Shown here piece after piece: positions 1 to 11,182 of a stretch of DNA of 64,000 nucleotides. The notes beneath the pieces are model-generated. The model was not told the DNA's origin. It was given only the letters and a program-made list of their open reading frames with translations, and ran no database searches. The position numbers were made by a program, and so were the translations under genes. Position 1 is the stretch's first letter; every line of letters starts with the position of its first letter. The DNA comes from Pyrenochaeta sp. MPI-SDFR-AT-0127 (lineage: Eukaryota; Ascomycota; Dothideomycetes; Pleosporales; Cucurbitariaceae): contig JAGTJM010000004.1 in the NCBI GenBank assembly GCA_020747015.1, positions 744,001-808,000 on the forward strand, in the 5' to 3' direction.

Positions 1-61
1 TGTAGAAGAGCGACAGGTCGTCTGCAGAGAGCGCCGCGGGCTCCGAGTTGATTATGACCAT
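1..61 (-). CDS. Partial N-terminus of an unidentified protein (runs off the left edge)
   Basis: On the minus strand an ATG at 61 opens a frame that stays open to the window edge, giving 20 residues beginning MVIINSEPAAL. The same frame is open upstream to an in-frame TGA near 127, with no earlier ATG, so 61 is the natural start. The gene would be divergent from DCC1 across about 510 bp. Too little is present to name a family, and chance is possible because the stretch is short. Confidence 0.3.
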   Translation of the reverse strand, partial: MVIINSEPAALSADDLSLFY

Positions 62-572
62 GTTGTCAACAGCGCGCGGAAACGAGTGACCAAGTTGGAT
101 GATTGCAAGAAAGGAACGGAATCAGGGGAAAGGTTGGAGCAGCAATGGCATGGTGCTGCTGCGGAAATGAGTGAACGGCGCTATGTCTGTCGTATTATGA
201 AGCCATGGGGGGAGGGGAAGTTGGCGTGTTGGGGTTGTTGGGCGACAGGTGCAGGTAAACAAGACACGAACAACAGCGGAGCGTCGCGCACGCCCCAAAA
301 CAGGTCAGACGGCTGCGGCCAAGCGCAGAAGCTGCAGCGCGAGATGCAAACGTGCGACAGGTGCGACCAGGCAAGGCGACCACTAAACGGCCAACGGGCT
401 GGGGTTACCCGGGAACTGGGCGCAAAGCGACGAGTACTCTTGCGGTGGTGTTGATGCCCTTGCAGCAGCTTATCGCGTTCCCATCGCGTGAACAGGCCCG
501 CCCTGCAGATCCGGGACCCCGCAAACAAAAACATGACGAGCGCCCACAGACTGCACTCCCCATTGTCGCAAC
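62..572. other. Intergenic, probable divergent promoter region
   Basis: GC-rich stretch between the edge fragment and DCC1. It holds overlapping open frames on both strands (for example 86-454 plus and 181-693 minus) with Arg/Cys/Trp-rich translations typical of non-coding GC-rich DNA. I see no supported gene. Confidence 0.5.
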
Positions 573-1664
573 ATGGCAACCCAACAGGACGAGGGCGGCG
601 TGGCCTTCTCCATAGCACACCAATTGCAGCACTTCCGCCTGCTCGAGCTGCCACCGGAGATTGTTGAGCTGATGGACGCTCCGAGCCCCCCACCGTAGGT
701 TCGCTGCCATGTCGTCTCTACGCGGATACCCTTCTCACCCTGCATCCCTAGGCTGTCCATCAAGTCGCAGCCCCCCTCCGCCGCCTCTGGTACGCCGAAT
801 GCGAAGCCTGCATATGCAGTACTATGTACCCCGAACAAGACTTTCCAGCTACGCCAGGTCCAGACATCAAACTCGCTCTTCGTGACCCAACCTGCCCTCG
901 AAACCCATGGCAACGACATCCCGATCCCTGTCACATGCGCAATTGCATCGTGCACTACGACCCTCGAGCTGTACTCGACCGCTAGTTCTGCTGCTACCCT
1001 GTTGAAGGACACACTTCCCGTCTATGACATCGTTGCAGGCGACGTTGATGCGACCAGCAATGGCAAGAGTAGAATAAACATCTTCCAAGACCTCCCCTTG
1101 TCGGACGGAGAATGTCAGTCTGGTTGGAATGAACTCATGGCATTTGAGCTTGACGACAGCTGCTACCAGCCGTCTGCCAACGCCCTTTCGCAGGTCTGGC
1201 GATCCGTCAATGCTGCTGCGCTGGCTGAAGCTGTCAAGCTAGACAGTCAGTTTCTGACTCACGACATCACAAAGACAGTGGCTGAAGAAGGACATCCACC
1301 AGGCCTCATAGAAGCCATTCTCGCCCGATTATCAAAAGACGAGTCTGATGTAGGGGGGGCTTGGACGTCTCTAGACCGAACCAGGACAGTTGCCTTCACT
1401 GGCACAACACTACTGGAAGCCAAACACGGCAGTGATTTTCTTATTGCCGACTTCACTGATACATGGGAAGATCGTTTGCCAGAGGCATGGCGAAAGGATG
1501 CGCAGCTGAGTGCGATCGAAGGACTGTACGAGTTCCCATCAGAGACGACCATCCGGGCAAAGGGCAAGGCCACAAGAACCGCAAATGGTGACAATGCGGC
1601 TGCGTCCTCAAAGACTTCAGCTCGAAAATGGCACGAAAAGTTTGGCAAGACTAGACAGAAGTAA
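573..1664 (+). CDS. DCC1: Sister chromatid cohesion protein Dcc1
   Basis: Two exons, 573-694 and 752-1664, with a 57-nt GT-AG intron, giving 344 aa. Dcc1 works with Ctf8 and Ctf18 in the alternative clamp loader (Ctf18-RFC) that loads PCNA and supports sister chromatid cohesion in the nucleus. The N-terminus reads FRLLELPPEIVELMDAP. After the splice comes the family-like segment YAVLCTPNKTFQLRQVQTSN, where Dcc1 proteins carry a conserved block (LCT..KT..LR...TSN). The C-terminus is a winged-helix-like tail ending in basic residues. The start was chosen because the conserved N-terminal segment begins there in frame; a start at the internal Met 882 would lose it. The size suits fungal Dcc1. The assignment rests on remembered motifs. 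Confidence 0.8.
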
Positions 1665-2047
1665 GTGCATCAGTAAGCAGGTGCAAGATCAAACACTGCA
1701 AGAGGGCCGTCTGGGCCGTCCAGATTACTGCACGTGACCGTGTCTTAATCGCGTTCGGATCGGAGCGTCGGCGTCGGGAGCTGCACCTTCCGAATTGTTG
1801 TATTACGAAATGAAATTTTGGTAAGCCGCGAGTGGCCAACACCATGTCAGCTTATCCCTAAGGAGCACTACAAGATATCCAGAGCTGCGTTTAACTACTG
1901 ATAATTCCTTTATTTCTTCGTCACATGAGAAATATACGGCGCATAAAAACTCTTACCCAAGTACAATCTCAGTTGTCACGCACATCTTTCTTGAGGCCGA
2001 ACTTCAGAACAACTGTTATTTTGCAACTATCATCAGCCCCAGCGACT

Positions 2048-2629
2048 ATGGCATCGGCATCGTCCAGTTCGCTTCCTTCATGTTCTTCAGTGCCGGATGG
2101 CCCCCCAACACCAAACAACAAAGAAGAAAAGGCGTTACCGAAACTTACTCCTTCTGAGTTTCGCCAATACAATCGAATGGCTGAGCATATGGACTATTTC
2201 CACAATCACTTTCGCTCTACCTGGAACACGCTATACGAAGCATGCGAGTCACAAAAGCGGCCCAAAGGCATGTCAATAAAGCAGTTCCTTGCTCTTGGCC
2301 AACAATTCTGCCACCATCTGGAGATGCACCATGGCATCGAGGAGCAGCACATCTTCCCCGTATTAGCGAAGAAGATGCCGGCTTTCAAGAAAGAGTTGGA
2401 GCTTTTGACGCAGCACAAGCAAATCCACAAGGGCTTAGACAAACTGACGAAGTATGTAGATGAGTGCAGTGACGGGGAGCGGGAGTTGAGAATGCCAGAG
2501 CTAAAGGAGATCCTCGATGGCTTTGGCAAGGTGCTATGGCAGCATCTAGATGATGAAGTGAAGCAGCTCGGGGCAGAGAACATGCGGAAATACTGGACCT
2601 TAGAAGAGATGCGAAGGATGCCTATGTAG
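2048..2629 (+). CDS. Hemerythrin/HHE cation-binding domain protein
   Basis: Single exon, 193 aa from Met 2048. The frame is also open to an upstream ATG at 1925, which would add 41 residues rich in Arg, Ser and Thr that could be a mitochondrial presequence; I prefer 2048 because the extension does not look conserved. The residues expected for a four-helix di-iron (HHE) fold are present: HMDYFHNHF (H52, H54), HHLEMHHGIEEQHIFPVL (H90, H94, E98, H101), QHKQIH (H123, H127) and LWQHLDDEV (H166). Such fungal proteins bind a di-iron centre. The physiological role (oxygen, NO or metal sensing) is not fixed by the sequence. Confidence 0.85.
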   Translation: MASASSSSLPSCSSVPDGPPTPNNKEEKALPKLTPSEFRQYNRMAEHMDYFHNHFRSTWNTLYEACESQKRPKGMSIKQFLALGQQFCHHLEMHHGIEEQHIFPVLAKKMPAFKKELELLTQHKQIHKGLDKLTKYVDECSDGERELRMPELKEILDGFGKVLWQHLDDEVKQLGAENMRKYWTLEEMRRMPM

Positions 2630-3490
2630 CGTTCCCCAATATATGTAATCATAGAGTCCCAGTCTCCGAATCAGTTACAGATTGTGATCCATACCAACCC
2701 CATCTTGGACATTTGTATTAACAGTGCTGACGTTCGCCCAGTGGCAAGCTCAATATGATCCCACGCAAAAAATGAGGCTTCGTTCACTAGGGATTCCTAG
2801 ATCGTGAAAATGAGGGTGGATGCCGAAGTGTTGAATCTAAAGGAGCAAACCCTACGTTTAGGAAGCGATGCACCCCAACAAGCAAGACTAGGCCAAAGAT
2901 AAATATCAAAAGCAAGAGATGTCGCGATAGGCCACTGGAAGGTCCTGGAGACGGGAAAGCTTTCAGCTCACAAGGCGTTGATGAGGGCACTTTTTTAAGA
3001 CTGAATGCTAAATGTTCGCTACATATCGCATTTCACCTACTATGTAAGATGCCCCGACGCAGAAAGCAACATTGTCGAAACATTTCCGTGGGTCGAGTCA
3101 GTAGCGTGACGCCTCGGGGCTCTTGAAACATTACTACTAAACCCTGAGGCAACGCCGAAAATACTTACGACTATTGATTTGTTTCGAGATTTTCCGGATG
3201 TCTGTTGTTCTCCGGGAGGGGAGCCGATGGAAAACGGGACAGTTTGGCTCAGACACATGTGGAGAGAAGGACAAGTCCTGTAGTGACGCAGCATGCTCTG
3301 GCAAATTGGGAAGGAGCGTTTCTTTGTGCATTACTATGTATACAAACTGAACTCGAGGTGTCAATAACTAATAAAGGAGATAACGCTGCCTGGTATATGG
3401 TATTACAATTACCCACCGCCTCATACACAACCAACGCAATGCATATTTTCTGGCTCCCGTCCGGCGCCTAATCGACAACAGTTCTTCTCT
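2630..3490. other. Intergenic region between convergent genes
   Basis: About 860 bp between the ends of the hemerythrin-like gene (plus) and the DUF3112-like gene (minus). The only item of note is a small minus-strand frame at 2787-2990 with one strongly hydrophobic segment, reported under findings. No other gene or RNA was seen. Confidence 0.5.
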
Positions 3491-5115
3491 TCATTTCTCT
3501 ATCTGCAATCCGATCATACTCCTCTTTTTCAGGCTCAAGAACCGTCGCGGGCTCCTAAATTCCCAATCGATCTGTGGCGTCCAGTTCTCGTCGTTCATAG
3601 TGTCCGGGAGGCTCGGTGCAACGACGGTGTGCGTACTGTACGTTGACTCGGCGCGGCCCTTGAAAGATCCTTCACTGAACATTGACTTGGTCGGGCTCTG
3701 ATCATTTTCCTGGCTGAATGTAGATTTTGTGGGGCTAGGAAGTCTCTCCCACGGTCCACCCAGGCGTTTGATGATACGTGCTTGCTCAGATTCGCGCCAA
3801 ATGCGCTTCTGCTCAGGTGTCGCTACGGTACTGGAGGGTCTTGTGAAAAGGCGAGTGATGCGCTTGGAGAGGCGAGATGCTCGTTGTGGATCCGGTTGCG
3901 AGTCTCGGGTCGGAGTAGGGGGCAATGACTGGGCTTTCTCAATGTCGAAGTCTAGGTTTACGACGGTATCAATGTCATCGTTGTGGTCGACGCTGGCCTT
4001 TATATCGCTGATGGTTTCATGTGTGGCTGCGATCGTCAAACTTGAATTCTGCATTTTCCCGTCTTGTCCTTGTCGTGGTTTAGAATACGAACCCGGCCCC
4101 CTTGCTCCGTTGGGAATATGCCATCGCTGATCTACACGCAAGATGGCGTACATTAGTACCGTTTGAATCTCCACCAAAAAGTTGAATACGTAGAAGGGGC
4201 CTTTTGCGAGATAGCCCGGCAGTGGTTGCGTCCGTGGTGTTGGAGTTTGCCAGGTAGCTCCGCAACGGTACCATGCACCTAGTGAGAGGAGAGTGGTGCT
4301 AACAAGCAATGCGATGACTTTGGTACGTAGACGTCCAGTACCGAAGCGGTCCAAGGGCGAGTATGGGATCAAACAGGCAAGGATCGTGATAGGCAGAGGA
4401 AGTGTAGCTATTACGGCTAGGAACGTCGAGCCATACAATTGAAGTGAGCGATCCACAGCTCTTATGTTAGGATTGATGGTGTAGAATGTTTGGACTGTAG
4501 CCGTGATGACGGCAGCCATGGTCAAACCAACGATCCCGTACATCATTTTAAATGCAATAGAGAATATAGGATGCCAACCAAAGGACGGATGTGTTGACCT
4601 GACCAGCCGTGTAACGAATATGAGGTTGATGACAAAGAGAATGAGGACACCTGCTGATACAAAAATCTGCGCAGCGATAGCGAGTCGCACGTTGTTTGGG
4701 AGGCATGTAGACGCGATCCGCAGAACAGACGTTATTATTCGTGACATGCAAAAGACTGCCACTACTATCAGTAAACTGGTCATCTGTCGGAGTAGAACAA
4801 AGGTTACCAAAGATGAATAGATTTGGCAAAAACTTGTGGCCTCTCGCTCTGTTTCCCTTGAAGATCTTCATATGGACGATGCCTCCGACGAGGAAGAAGA
4901 ACAGGAAAACGGATTGGGCTGGAATGTCGACGCGCTTTATCGGAGGCCCGCCCAATGTCCACACCATTGGAGGATACGGTGGGCCATGATGTGCCTTCAG
5001 TTAATTAGCTTCAAGATACAATTGAAATGCCTCATCTGTTCTTGATGGTACATAACAGTTAGAAGGAATATGGTTCACGTACCATTTGCGGTGGCATTTC
5101 GCCAATGGATGCCAT
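3491..5115 (-). CDS. Multi-spanning membrane protein, DUF3112-like
   Basis: Three exons on the minus strand: 5115-5083, 4994-4808 and 4755-3491 (introns 88 and 52 nt), 494 aa. The short first exon encodes MASIGEMPPQM and joins in phase to HHGPPYPPMVWTLGGPP. The N-terminal half holds about six or seven hydrophobic segments, beginning with AQSVFLFFFLVGGIVHMKIF. The loop NRARGHKFLPNLFIFG followed by SRIITSVLRI resembles fungal DUF3112 membrane proteins. The C-terminal 200 residues are hydrophilic and rich in Ser/Thr/Pro (RLSKRITRLFTRPSS, then SPTKS repeats), probably a cytoplasmic tail. The function of the family is unknown. The first exon is the least certain part; a start at 4967 inside exon 2 would also keep all membrane segments. 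Confidence 0.72.
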
Positions 5116-6299
5116 GACGCCTGTAGTTCAATAGCCAGAATAGCTGCAAGCTATATCTGTCTAGATCCAGTGCCTAACAGACTTGCTTAGTGGGTGAAAG
5201 TATTCTACGCAATGCGTGGACTTTGATATGCCGGTCTAGTAGTAATGTCGAACAATGGGTTGCAGCCCACCATATATACTTTTGCCGCACTAAGACCGTC
5301 GGCACGAGTGGCCTCACAGCTCCGTCGGTTTGACCCAGCCGAACAAACACTCTGTATTGTTTTGGCCTTCCGTTACACGAGGCCGATGTTTGAAGGAGTT
5401 GTTGTTGGCGTACTAGTCGCGAGACATTTGAGACACCGGGCGCTGCGCTACTTTTAGCTCGACTCCCTCTCCAGTAGAATGTCGCATCACGCCGGAAAGC
5501 TATTGATTGCAACACTCAAAGATTCTTGTTTTCTAAAAACCCATTGAAGTTCTTTCTGTCTTCGAAAATTCCACTTGTTTCACCATCAGTGGTACTTTGC
5601 TATACACTATCTGGAAATGGCAATAGTAGCTGATTTCCAAGGTCGAGCACTAAGACACATATGAGAGGATGGGCAAATGACTTATTAATCATAGAAATGC
5701 TTTCAAATATTCGGATTAACGATAGGTATGCTGCGTACATACTTGGGGCTTGTAAAACGTATAAAAACAAACAGTCATCTTTAGGACACGGAGACTCTGA
5801 ATGAGCAAGAGCTGGCTTTGACAACTTACATTTTAAGCTCTCAATCCTTGAAGCGCACAACTGTTATTGAACCTAAGTCAAATTCAAGTGGTCTTAACTG
5901 ATTCCTTTCTGGGCTACTGGTGGACTGTTCCGAGAATTGGAGAACTAGCTGACATATAATGAACTGTATGTATGTATCTATTGAAGCATAGCCTAGTCTC
6001 CTTGTCAACTCTTCTGGATTCGACACTTTGTCTGCTTATTGCATTATTCTGAAGGCTATGTGAAGCTGCAGCGAATGTGGGGCACCAGTCCATGGAGTGC
6101 TAACGTGGCGGTCGTCAATACTGGTCATATATCTTTATCGTTTCTACCATTCTCAATTAAGCCTTTTACTATGACTAGATCCAGGGCTTTCAGAGTTATT
6201 CGAACAGCAGCGATGCCAATGACCTATCTATGCACCTCGCCTGTTCATTGTTGCGCATACTGCGCCTCGTTCACTCACTTTTGACAACGTCTTGGCTTC
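5116..6299. other. Intergenic, no gene seen
   Basis: About 1.2 kb, AT-richer than its surroundings, between the start of the DUF3112-like gene and the end of the next minus-strand gene. Open frames are short and of unlikely composition on both strands. It must hold the DUF3112-gene promoter at its left end. Confidence 0.5.
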
Positions 6300-7498
6300 T
6301 TAAAAGATGTTGTCCTGATTCAGAAGTACCCCTGAGTGCTCTGTGAATACCGGCTCTTGAAGATTCTCGGCCGCAGGGATAGGAAGAAGACCGCTTGCCA
6401 AAGCGAGCTTTGCTCCCACCTCGTTAGCAGGTTTCTTTTTCTTTGTCATGGGATGATGGCCTGGTCGTATGGCTCTTCGTTTTGAAACAAATTCTAATTC
6501 AGATCCCATGAACCCATCAAAACCGCCTTGAACAGCGTGTGGTTGCTGCCTACTCCTGGTAGATACAGGAAGCTGTTGGGTGAAGCTTGCTGGGGTCTTC
6601 TCCGGCTTGACACGAGGACTATTATATCGTTGCGTTCTATTAGCCATAGGAAACGACACAACTTTTGCTGCTGAAACAAAGTCATAGTCTGAGACCTGAG
6701 ATCTTTTCAGTTATGTAGAGTCGTTTATGCTATGGATCACATACTGAGCCATGTTGGTTTGACCTTAATGATGCGAAGGTCTGTCTGTCGTCTATAGGGT
6801 CAACATCTGTGATGAGAGGCGCATTGACAGCGTTCGTGTCCTGACACGTACACCTTAGTCAAATGAGATGCGGATCCATCTAGAAAAGAACTAGCTCACA
6901 TGCGGTTCAGGTAGGCCATTTGGGGTTGTTGTTCGCAGCAAAGCGAGTCTGTGCATCAAGAGGCCTTTCTTCCGGGTGCACGAAGAACCGAGAGACTTGC
7001 TTGCTGCCTTCACGCGCGAGCTATTCGCTTGCTTTCGAACCTTCTCAACGGGTCGCATATTGAGATACTGCTCATTCATGCTATGAGTATCATGCGTTTC
7101 ATCGTCGCTAATAGCATACCCAGTGTGTTGGTCTGGTGTAGGACAGCGTGGAACGTCATAAACAGACTTTACATATGGAACAGGCTCTGGAACCTGGGTC
7201 GGTCAGTTTAGAGTACCTCAAGATGATTTGCAGCGTCCGCTGCGGTAAGATAATTGACAAGGCAAGAGTGATGTGAGGTACTCCAACCAATCCTTGCAAT
7301 CTCACAGCACGTCCCAAAAGAAACAGCCACATTAGTAACCTGACCAGAATCAACTTGGAAATTTGTATGAGATTGCTTGTCAGTAGGACGAATGCGTCGC
7401 TTGAATCGTGAGGGACGCTGTGGCATTCCCTTTTGCACAACGCGAAGGAACGACACCAGCCGAAGGTGATCGCCCACGAAATCAGCATCATGGGCCAT
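6300..7498 (-). CDS. Unrecognised protein, four exons, basic C-terminal half
   Basis: Reconstructed as 7498-7217, 7166-6900, 6840-6745 and 6695-6300 (introns 50, 59 and 49 nt), all junctions in phase 0, 346 aa. The protein begins MAHDADFVGDHLRLVSFL. It has a central Cys-containing segment (FGTCCEIARIGWSTSHHSC), then basic low-complexity sequence with a run MTKKKKPANEV that could be a nuclear localisation signal, and an acidic/aliphatic C-terminus ending LLNQDNIF. I do not recognise a family. Support for reality: three consensus-like introns, all phase-compatible, and coding frames that continue exactly across each. It is divergent from YVC1 across 266 bp. The first intron is the least certain: an alternative acceptor 20 nt earlier gives a 30-nt intron and breaks the frame. 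Confidence 0.55.
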
Positions 7499-7764
7499 GG
7501 TCGGTAGGATGAGAACACGTGAGATCGAGGCGACGTCAAGTCATGTTAAGTTCTCGCGAGACTAGCGAGGTGTAACGAGAGGATTGAGGACGTGCCAATA
7601 GTCAAGGGAAGGACCGCTGCCAAGGAAGCTATGACGCGCTTCTCGGAGCTCAGCGATACCTCCGCTCCACCATTGCGCGCTACGATGCTAGCGAACGCGT
7701 TTCGATCTCTGCAGGCTTGCCTGGCTGGAATTGATGTACAATGCATCAAAGAGAATCGTCTACC

Positions 7765-10700
7765 ATGTCGCTGCCGCCGCCAACGCCGAGGTGGCCTTCG
7801 GACGAGACTGGAATGCCTGAGATAGATGGTGATGAGTGCTTTGGAGACTTAGTTGACAAACTAAGCCAGTCGGTATAGCCGTATTGTGATACTCCAGCTT
7901 TCTAACCCAGCAACAGGTATTTCGAACATACCATCAGACTGCCCCATTCTTTCGAGGACCTGCGTCGAAGCCAACAAGGCCGGGCATTGCAACCGTTCAT
8001 CCTCTACCTTTCGACTCAGATTCACCATCCCGCTCTCGTATCCGCTCTGCTGTACGTTTGTTCGACCGACTCGTAGCCCAGCTGTTATAAGAGAAGAAGG
8101 TGCTGACTTGGACGATAGTGCTTTGAAGGGACATTTCACAGCCTTGGAGGAGGCCAGTGACGAACCAGGTGTTAATGAAGCTAGAGGATTCGCATGCGAG
8201 TTCGTGGCCTGGCAATTTCTGAATTCGCTGACGGACAGGGACATCATTGATTTTCTCCTTGTTGAGCTGCCTCCTATAGCTGATTCAAGCAGTCAGGCTG
8301 TAGAAGACGTGCAGCCTCATGCGAATGGCCGCAGCGCCACTCGTCCAAGCGAAGAGACCCCTCTCTTGAATACTACGAATAGCGACTACTTCGGTCAGAG
8401 CAACCAGACTGCCGCAAGCGCTCGTTTCGGATCACTGACCTCCCAATGCGAAAACCTCAGTGCACTCGTTCGTAAACACCAATGTATGAAAAGCATACCG
8501 AGTTGAAACTGACTCATACACGCGCAACAGGAAATCGCATCCGTCTCTGGAGCGAAGAAGTTCCTCAGTCAGCGCCCTATCCAGAAGATCATCAATGGGC
8601 TCTGGCGTGGCGATATTGTGTTTTGGGAGACTCTTAGCGTCAATTCGGTCAAGAAGCCCAGAAAATACAATAGGAGACAAGCGGATCCATTCTCACGTCT
8701 TCGCGTGCCCTTGTATCTGAAGGTGTTCGAAACACTCTTCTTTGCCGTGTTTCTGGCACTGTACTATGCGGTTCTCGTGCACCGTGACTTCACTCGGGTC
8801 ACAGTTTCCGAGATCCTGCTCTATGTATGGATTGCTAGTTTCGCGTACGACGAGTTCGCAGATTGGGTTGATGCAGGTCAGACAAGCTTTTATGCGTCAG
8901 ACTTTTGGTAATTGGCTCGATGTTCTGACATGCTATTTGGAGGAAGCTTACAGTACCAGGTGGACGTGGGACATAAGTATCGTGGTCGTTGGCATGATAT
9001 TCTGCGCGTTGAGTAAGGCATATTCAGAGCATCGCCACGGCTAGTCTAATATTTTTGCTAGGAATTGTTGGGCTAACAACATCATCTGTGGATACCATCG
9101 ATCTTGCGTACGATGTGCTGGGTTTGGAAGCGCTTTTCCTTGTACCACGTATCTTTTCTCTTCTTAGCTTGAACCGCTATTTTGGCACTCTCATACCTTG
9201 CTTGAAGGAGATGGTCAGTAAGAACATCCGTGGAGAATGATATGACGCTCACATGGTAGTAGACAAAGGACTTCATCAAGTTTTTATCGCTTGTTGTCAT
9301 TCTATATCTAGGTAAGGTATCGCCTTTTGCACACCCCAATTAGCTTCTAGCTGATATTCTCTGTCCCTTAGGCTTTTTGACTACTTTTGTGTTACTTGCT
9401 CGAGATAAATTCAAGCCAAAAGAAATGGTAAGTTGTCTAAACCATGAGGCACCAACTTGCTAATACTTTCATCGTAGAGCTGGATCTTGATCAAGGTCTT
9501 TTTCGGGTTCGTGAGGCTGTGCTCCGGGAGTAATTGACCTGCTAATGGTTTATCAATAGATCCAGCTATCTCGGCTTTGGTAAGTAAATCGCTCTGAACA
9601 GGGGACGAAACGCACTGCCTCCACAGAAACTGACGAGAACAATATACAGATATCGCTAAGGAAATGTATGTGAACTCTTAAATCCGCCTCCATTACTTAC
9701 TGATGTCATTGCCAGTTCACCTTTTTTTGGACCCCCAGTCATGGTCAGGATGATCTGTTCCATGCATGAATGCGCAGTCTGCTGATCGGAGCCATAGTTG
9801 ATATTTGTTAGCCTGACAAATATCCTGCTTATCACCAGCTTGATTTCACTGTTGAGCAATTCACTGAGCAAGGTACGTGTGTTTCAAGAACATTTTTCGT
9901 TGGCTCTCATTGCTCCATTTTCAATTGTTGCCTGCAAGTTTATGCAGGCCAAGCACAACGGCTCACGCAAACCACGTCGCATCGTCGCCAACCGCATCCT
10001 GATATCATCACATCGCATACATTGCTTCCAATTCACCCGGCTATTGCTTCGGGAGGTGATACGATCAGTTGTTGTTGTTGAGCTTGCGCATCGTTTCAGC
10101 ACAGTGACACGCTCTCGTCTCCCCCTGCTTGACCACAATGGGCATCCTCTGGCTCATTGACGCTCTTGATGCCACGTTTGAAGACAACAGCGCTAATGTT
10201 CAACTAGGTCTTAGATCACGCTCGCGGTACGTTGTACCCACGGAGCTGATTATGAGGCATTCACTAACTCGCGTTTGACCTCAGATGAATACCTCTTCAT
10301 GTTAGTGCTAGATATGTAAGGCGTTTTTGCTCCATCACTGACCGCAGCAATAATACAGTTATTCAGTCTACGTCCTTGAAGCATCGAGCTCGAATCGTCT
10401 AACGTATTTTCTCCCTCCATTGGTTAGTTGGTCTTTCGTTACTATTTTCGGGTGTTGAAAACAGGCATTAAGCGCCGGGCCGTCCGAAGAGGCCGACCAA
10501 CATAGCCTCCATGAGCCGATCGGGATCATGGTTTTAGAACCAACCGCTAAGGGGTCCGCTGTTCTTGCTGTGAAAGTAGTTTCGTTGTGCGGGTCGGCCA
10601 TGCCATTGCCACAGTAGAAGTGGCAAGCGTGGTTCTGGCGCCCAGGCTTTCTTGGTACCAGAGAGGCTGCAAGGCATAATGATGCTCGGCCAAACAAGCT

Positions 10701-11182
10701 CAAGGGGGGCGGTCGCGTTCACGATTTCAAGGCTGATAGTTTTCCAGAACCTCATTCCACTGTGCATCCGACCGTTTCGGCTCATCTTGCCGTCAGAGCG
10801 GCTAAGGAGCGCCCGAATCGTGCTTCTCAAGGCTACTCATCTTCCCTTCGTAGGTGCAATCTGGGCTTACGAGCAGCTTGCCGATGCCCGCAAGCGCGAA
10901 CCAATGCAAATGTCGCTCAGTGGACCCCAGACGCCTGTGCCGTCCAAAAGACCTCCCCGGTTACCCGTCAACTCACCACGCCTTCTGCTGGCGGATGGGC
11001 AAGCGGCACCAAACACGCCAGGAAGAGCACACCATGCAAATCGGCCTCACGCCAGCACGGGGCCATCGGAGTCCGATGACCAGTTGAAGACACTGGTACT
11101 AAGGCTCACAACTCAGGTCGAGGAACTCACCGTCATGGTTTCGCACCTCCAGGGCCAGCGCGAAGCGAGCGTGGCCGCTTAA
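7765..11182 (+). CDS. YVC1: Vacuolar TRP-type calcium channel, Yvc1 family
   Basis: Seventeen exons: 7765-7868, 7917-8051, 8092-8467, 8531-8907, 8960-9012, 9062-9213, 9263-9311, 9372-9427, 9478-9506, 9560-9579, 9650-9665, 9716-9743, 9798-9872, 10208-10226, 10285-10300, 10359-10422 and 10748-11182. They sum to 2004 nt, 667 aa, the usual family length. Yvc1 releases vacuolar calcium to the cytosol under osmotic or mechanical stress. Landmarks: the cytosolic N-domain (GFACEFVAWQFLNSLTDRDI), LFFAVFLALYYAVLVHRD (first hydrophobic segment), ALFLVPRIFSLLSL, LSLVVILYLGFLTTFVLLA, the pore region FFGSSYLGFDIAKEISPFFG (near residues 443-462), then FVSLTNILLITSLISLLS. The C-terminus carries SLSGPQTP and a final coiled-coil-like helix (LRLTTQVEELTVMVSHLQGQ). 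The exon 1 donor is the GT at 7869; the more obvious GT at 7873 breaks the frame. Confidence 0.88.

Noticed and set aside
7869..7916. Apparent frameshift between YVC1 exons 1 and 2
   Set aside because: The obvious donor at 7873 leaves the frames one base apart, but the GT at 7869 (CA|GTCGGT) joins in phase and gives LVDKLSQYFEHTIRLPH, so the gene is intact.
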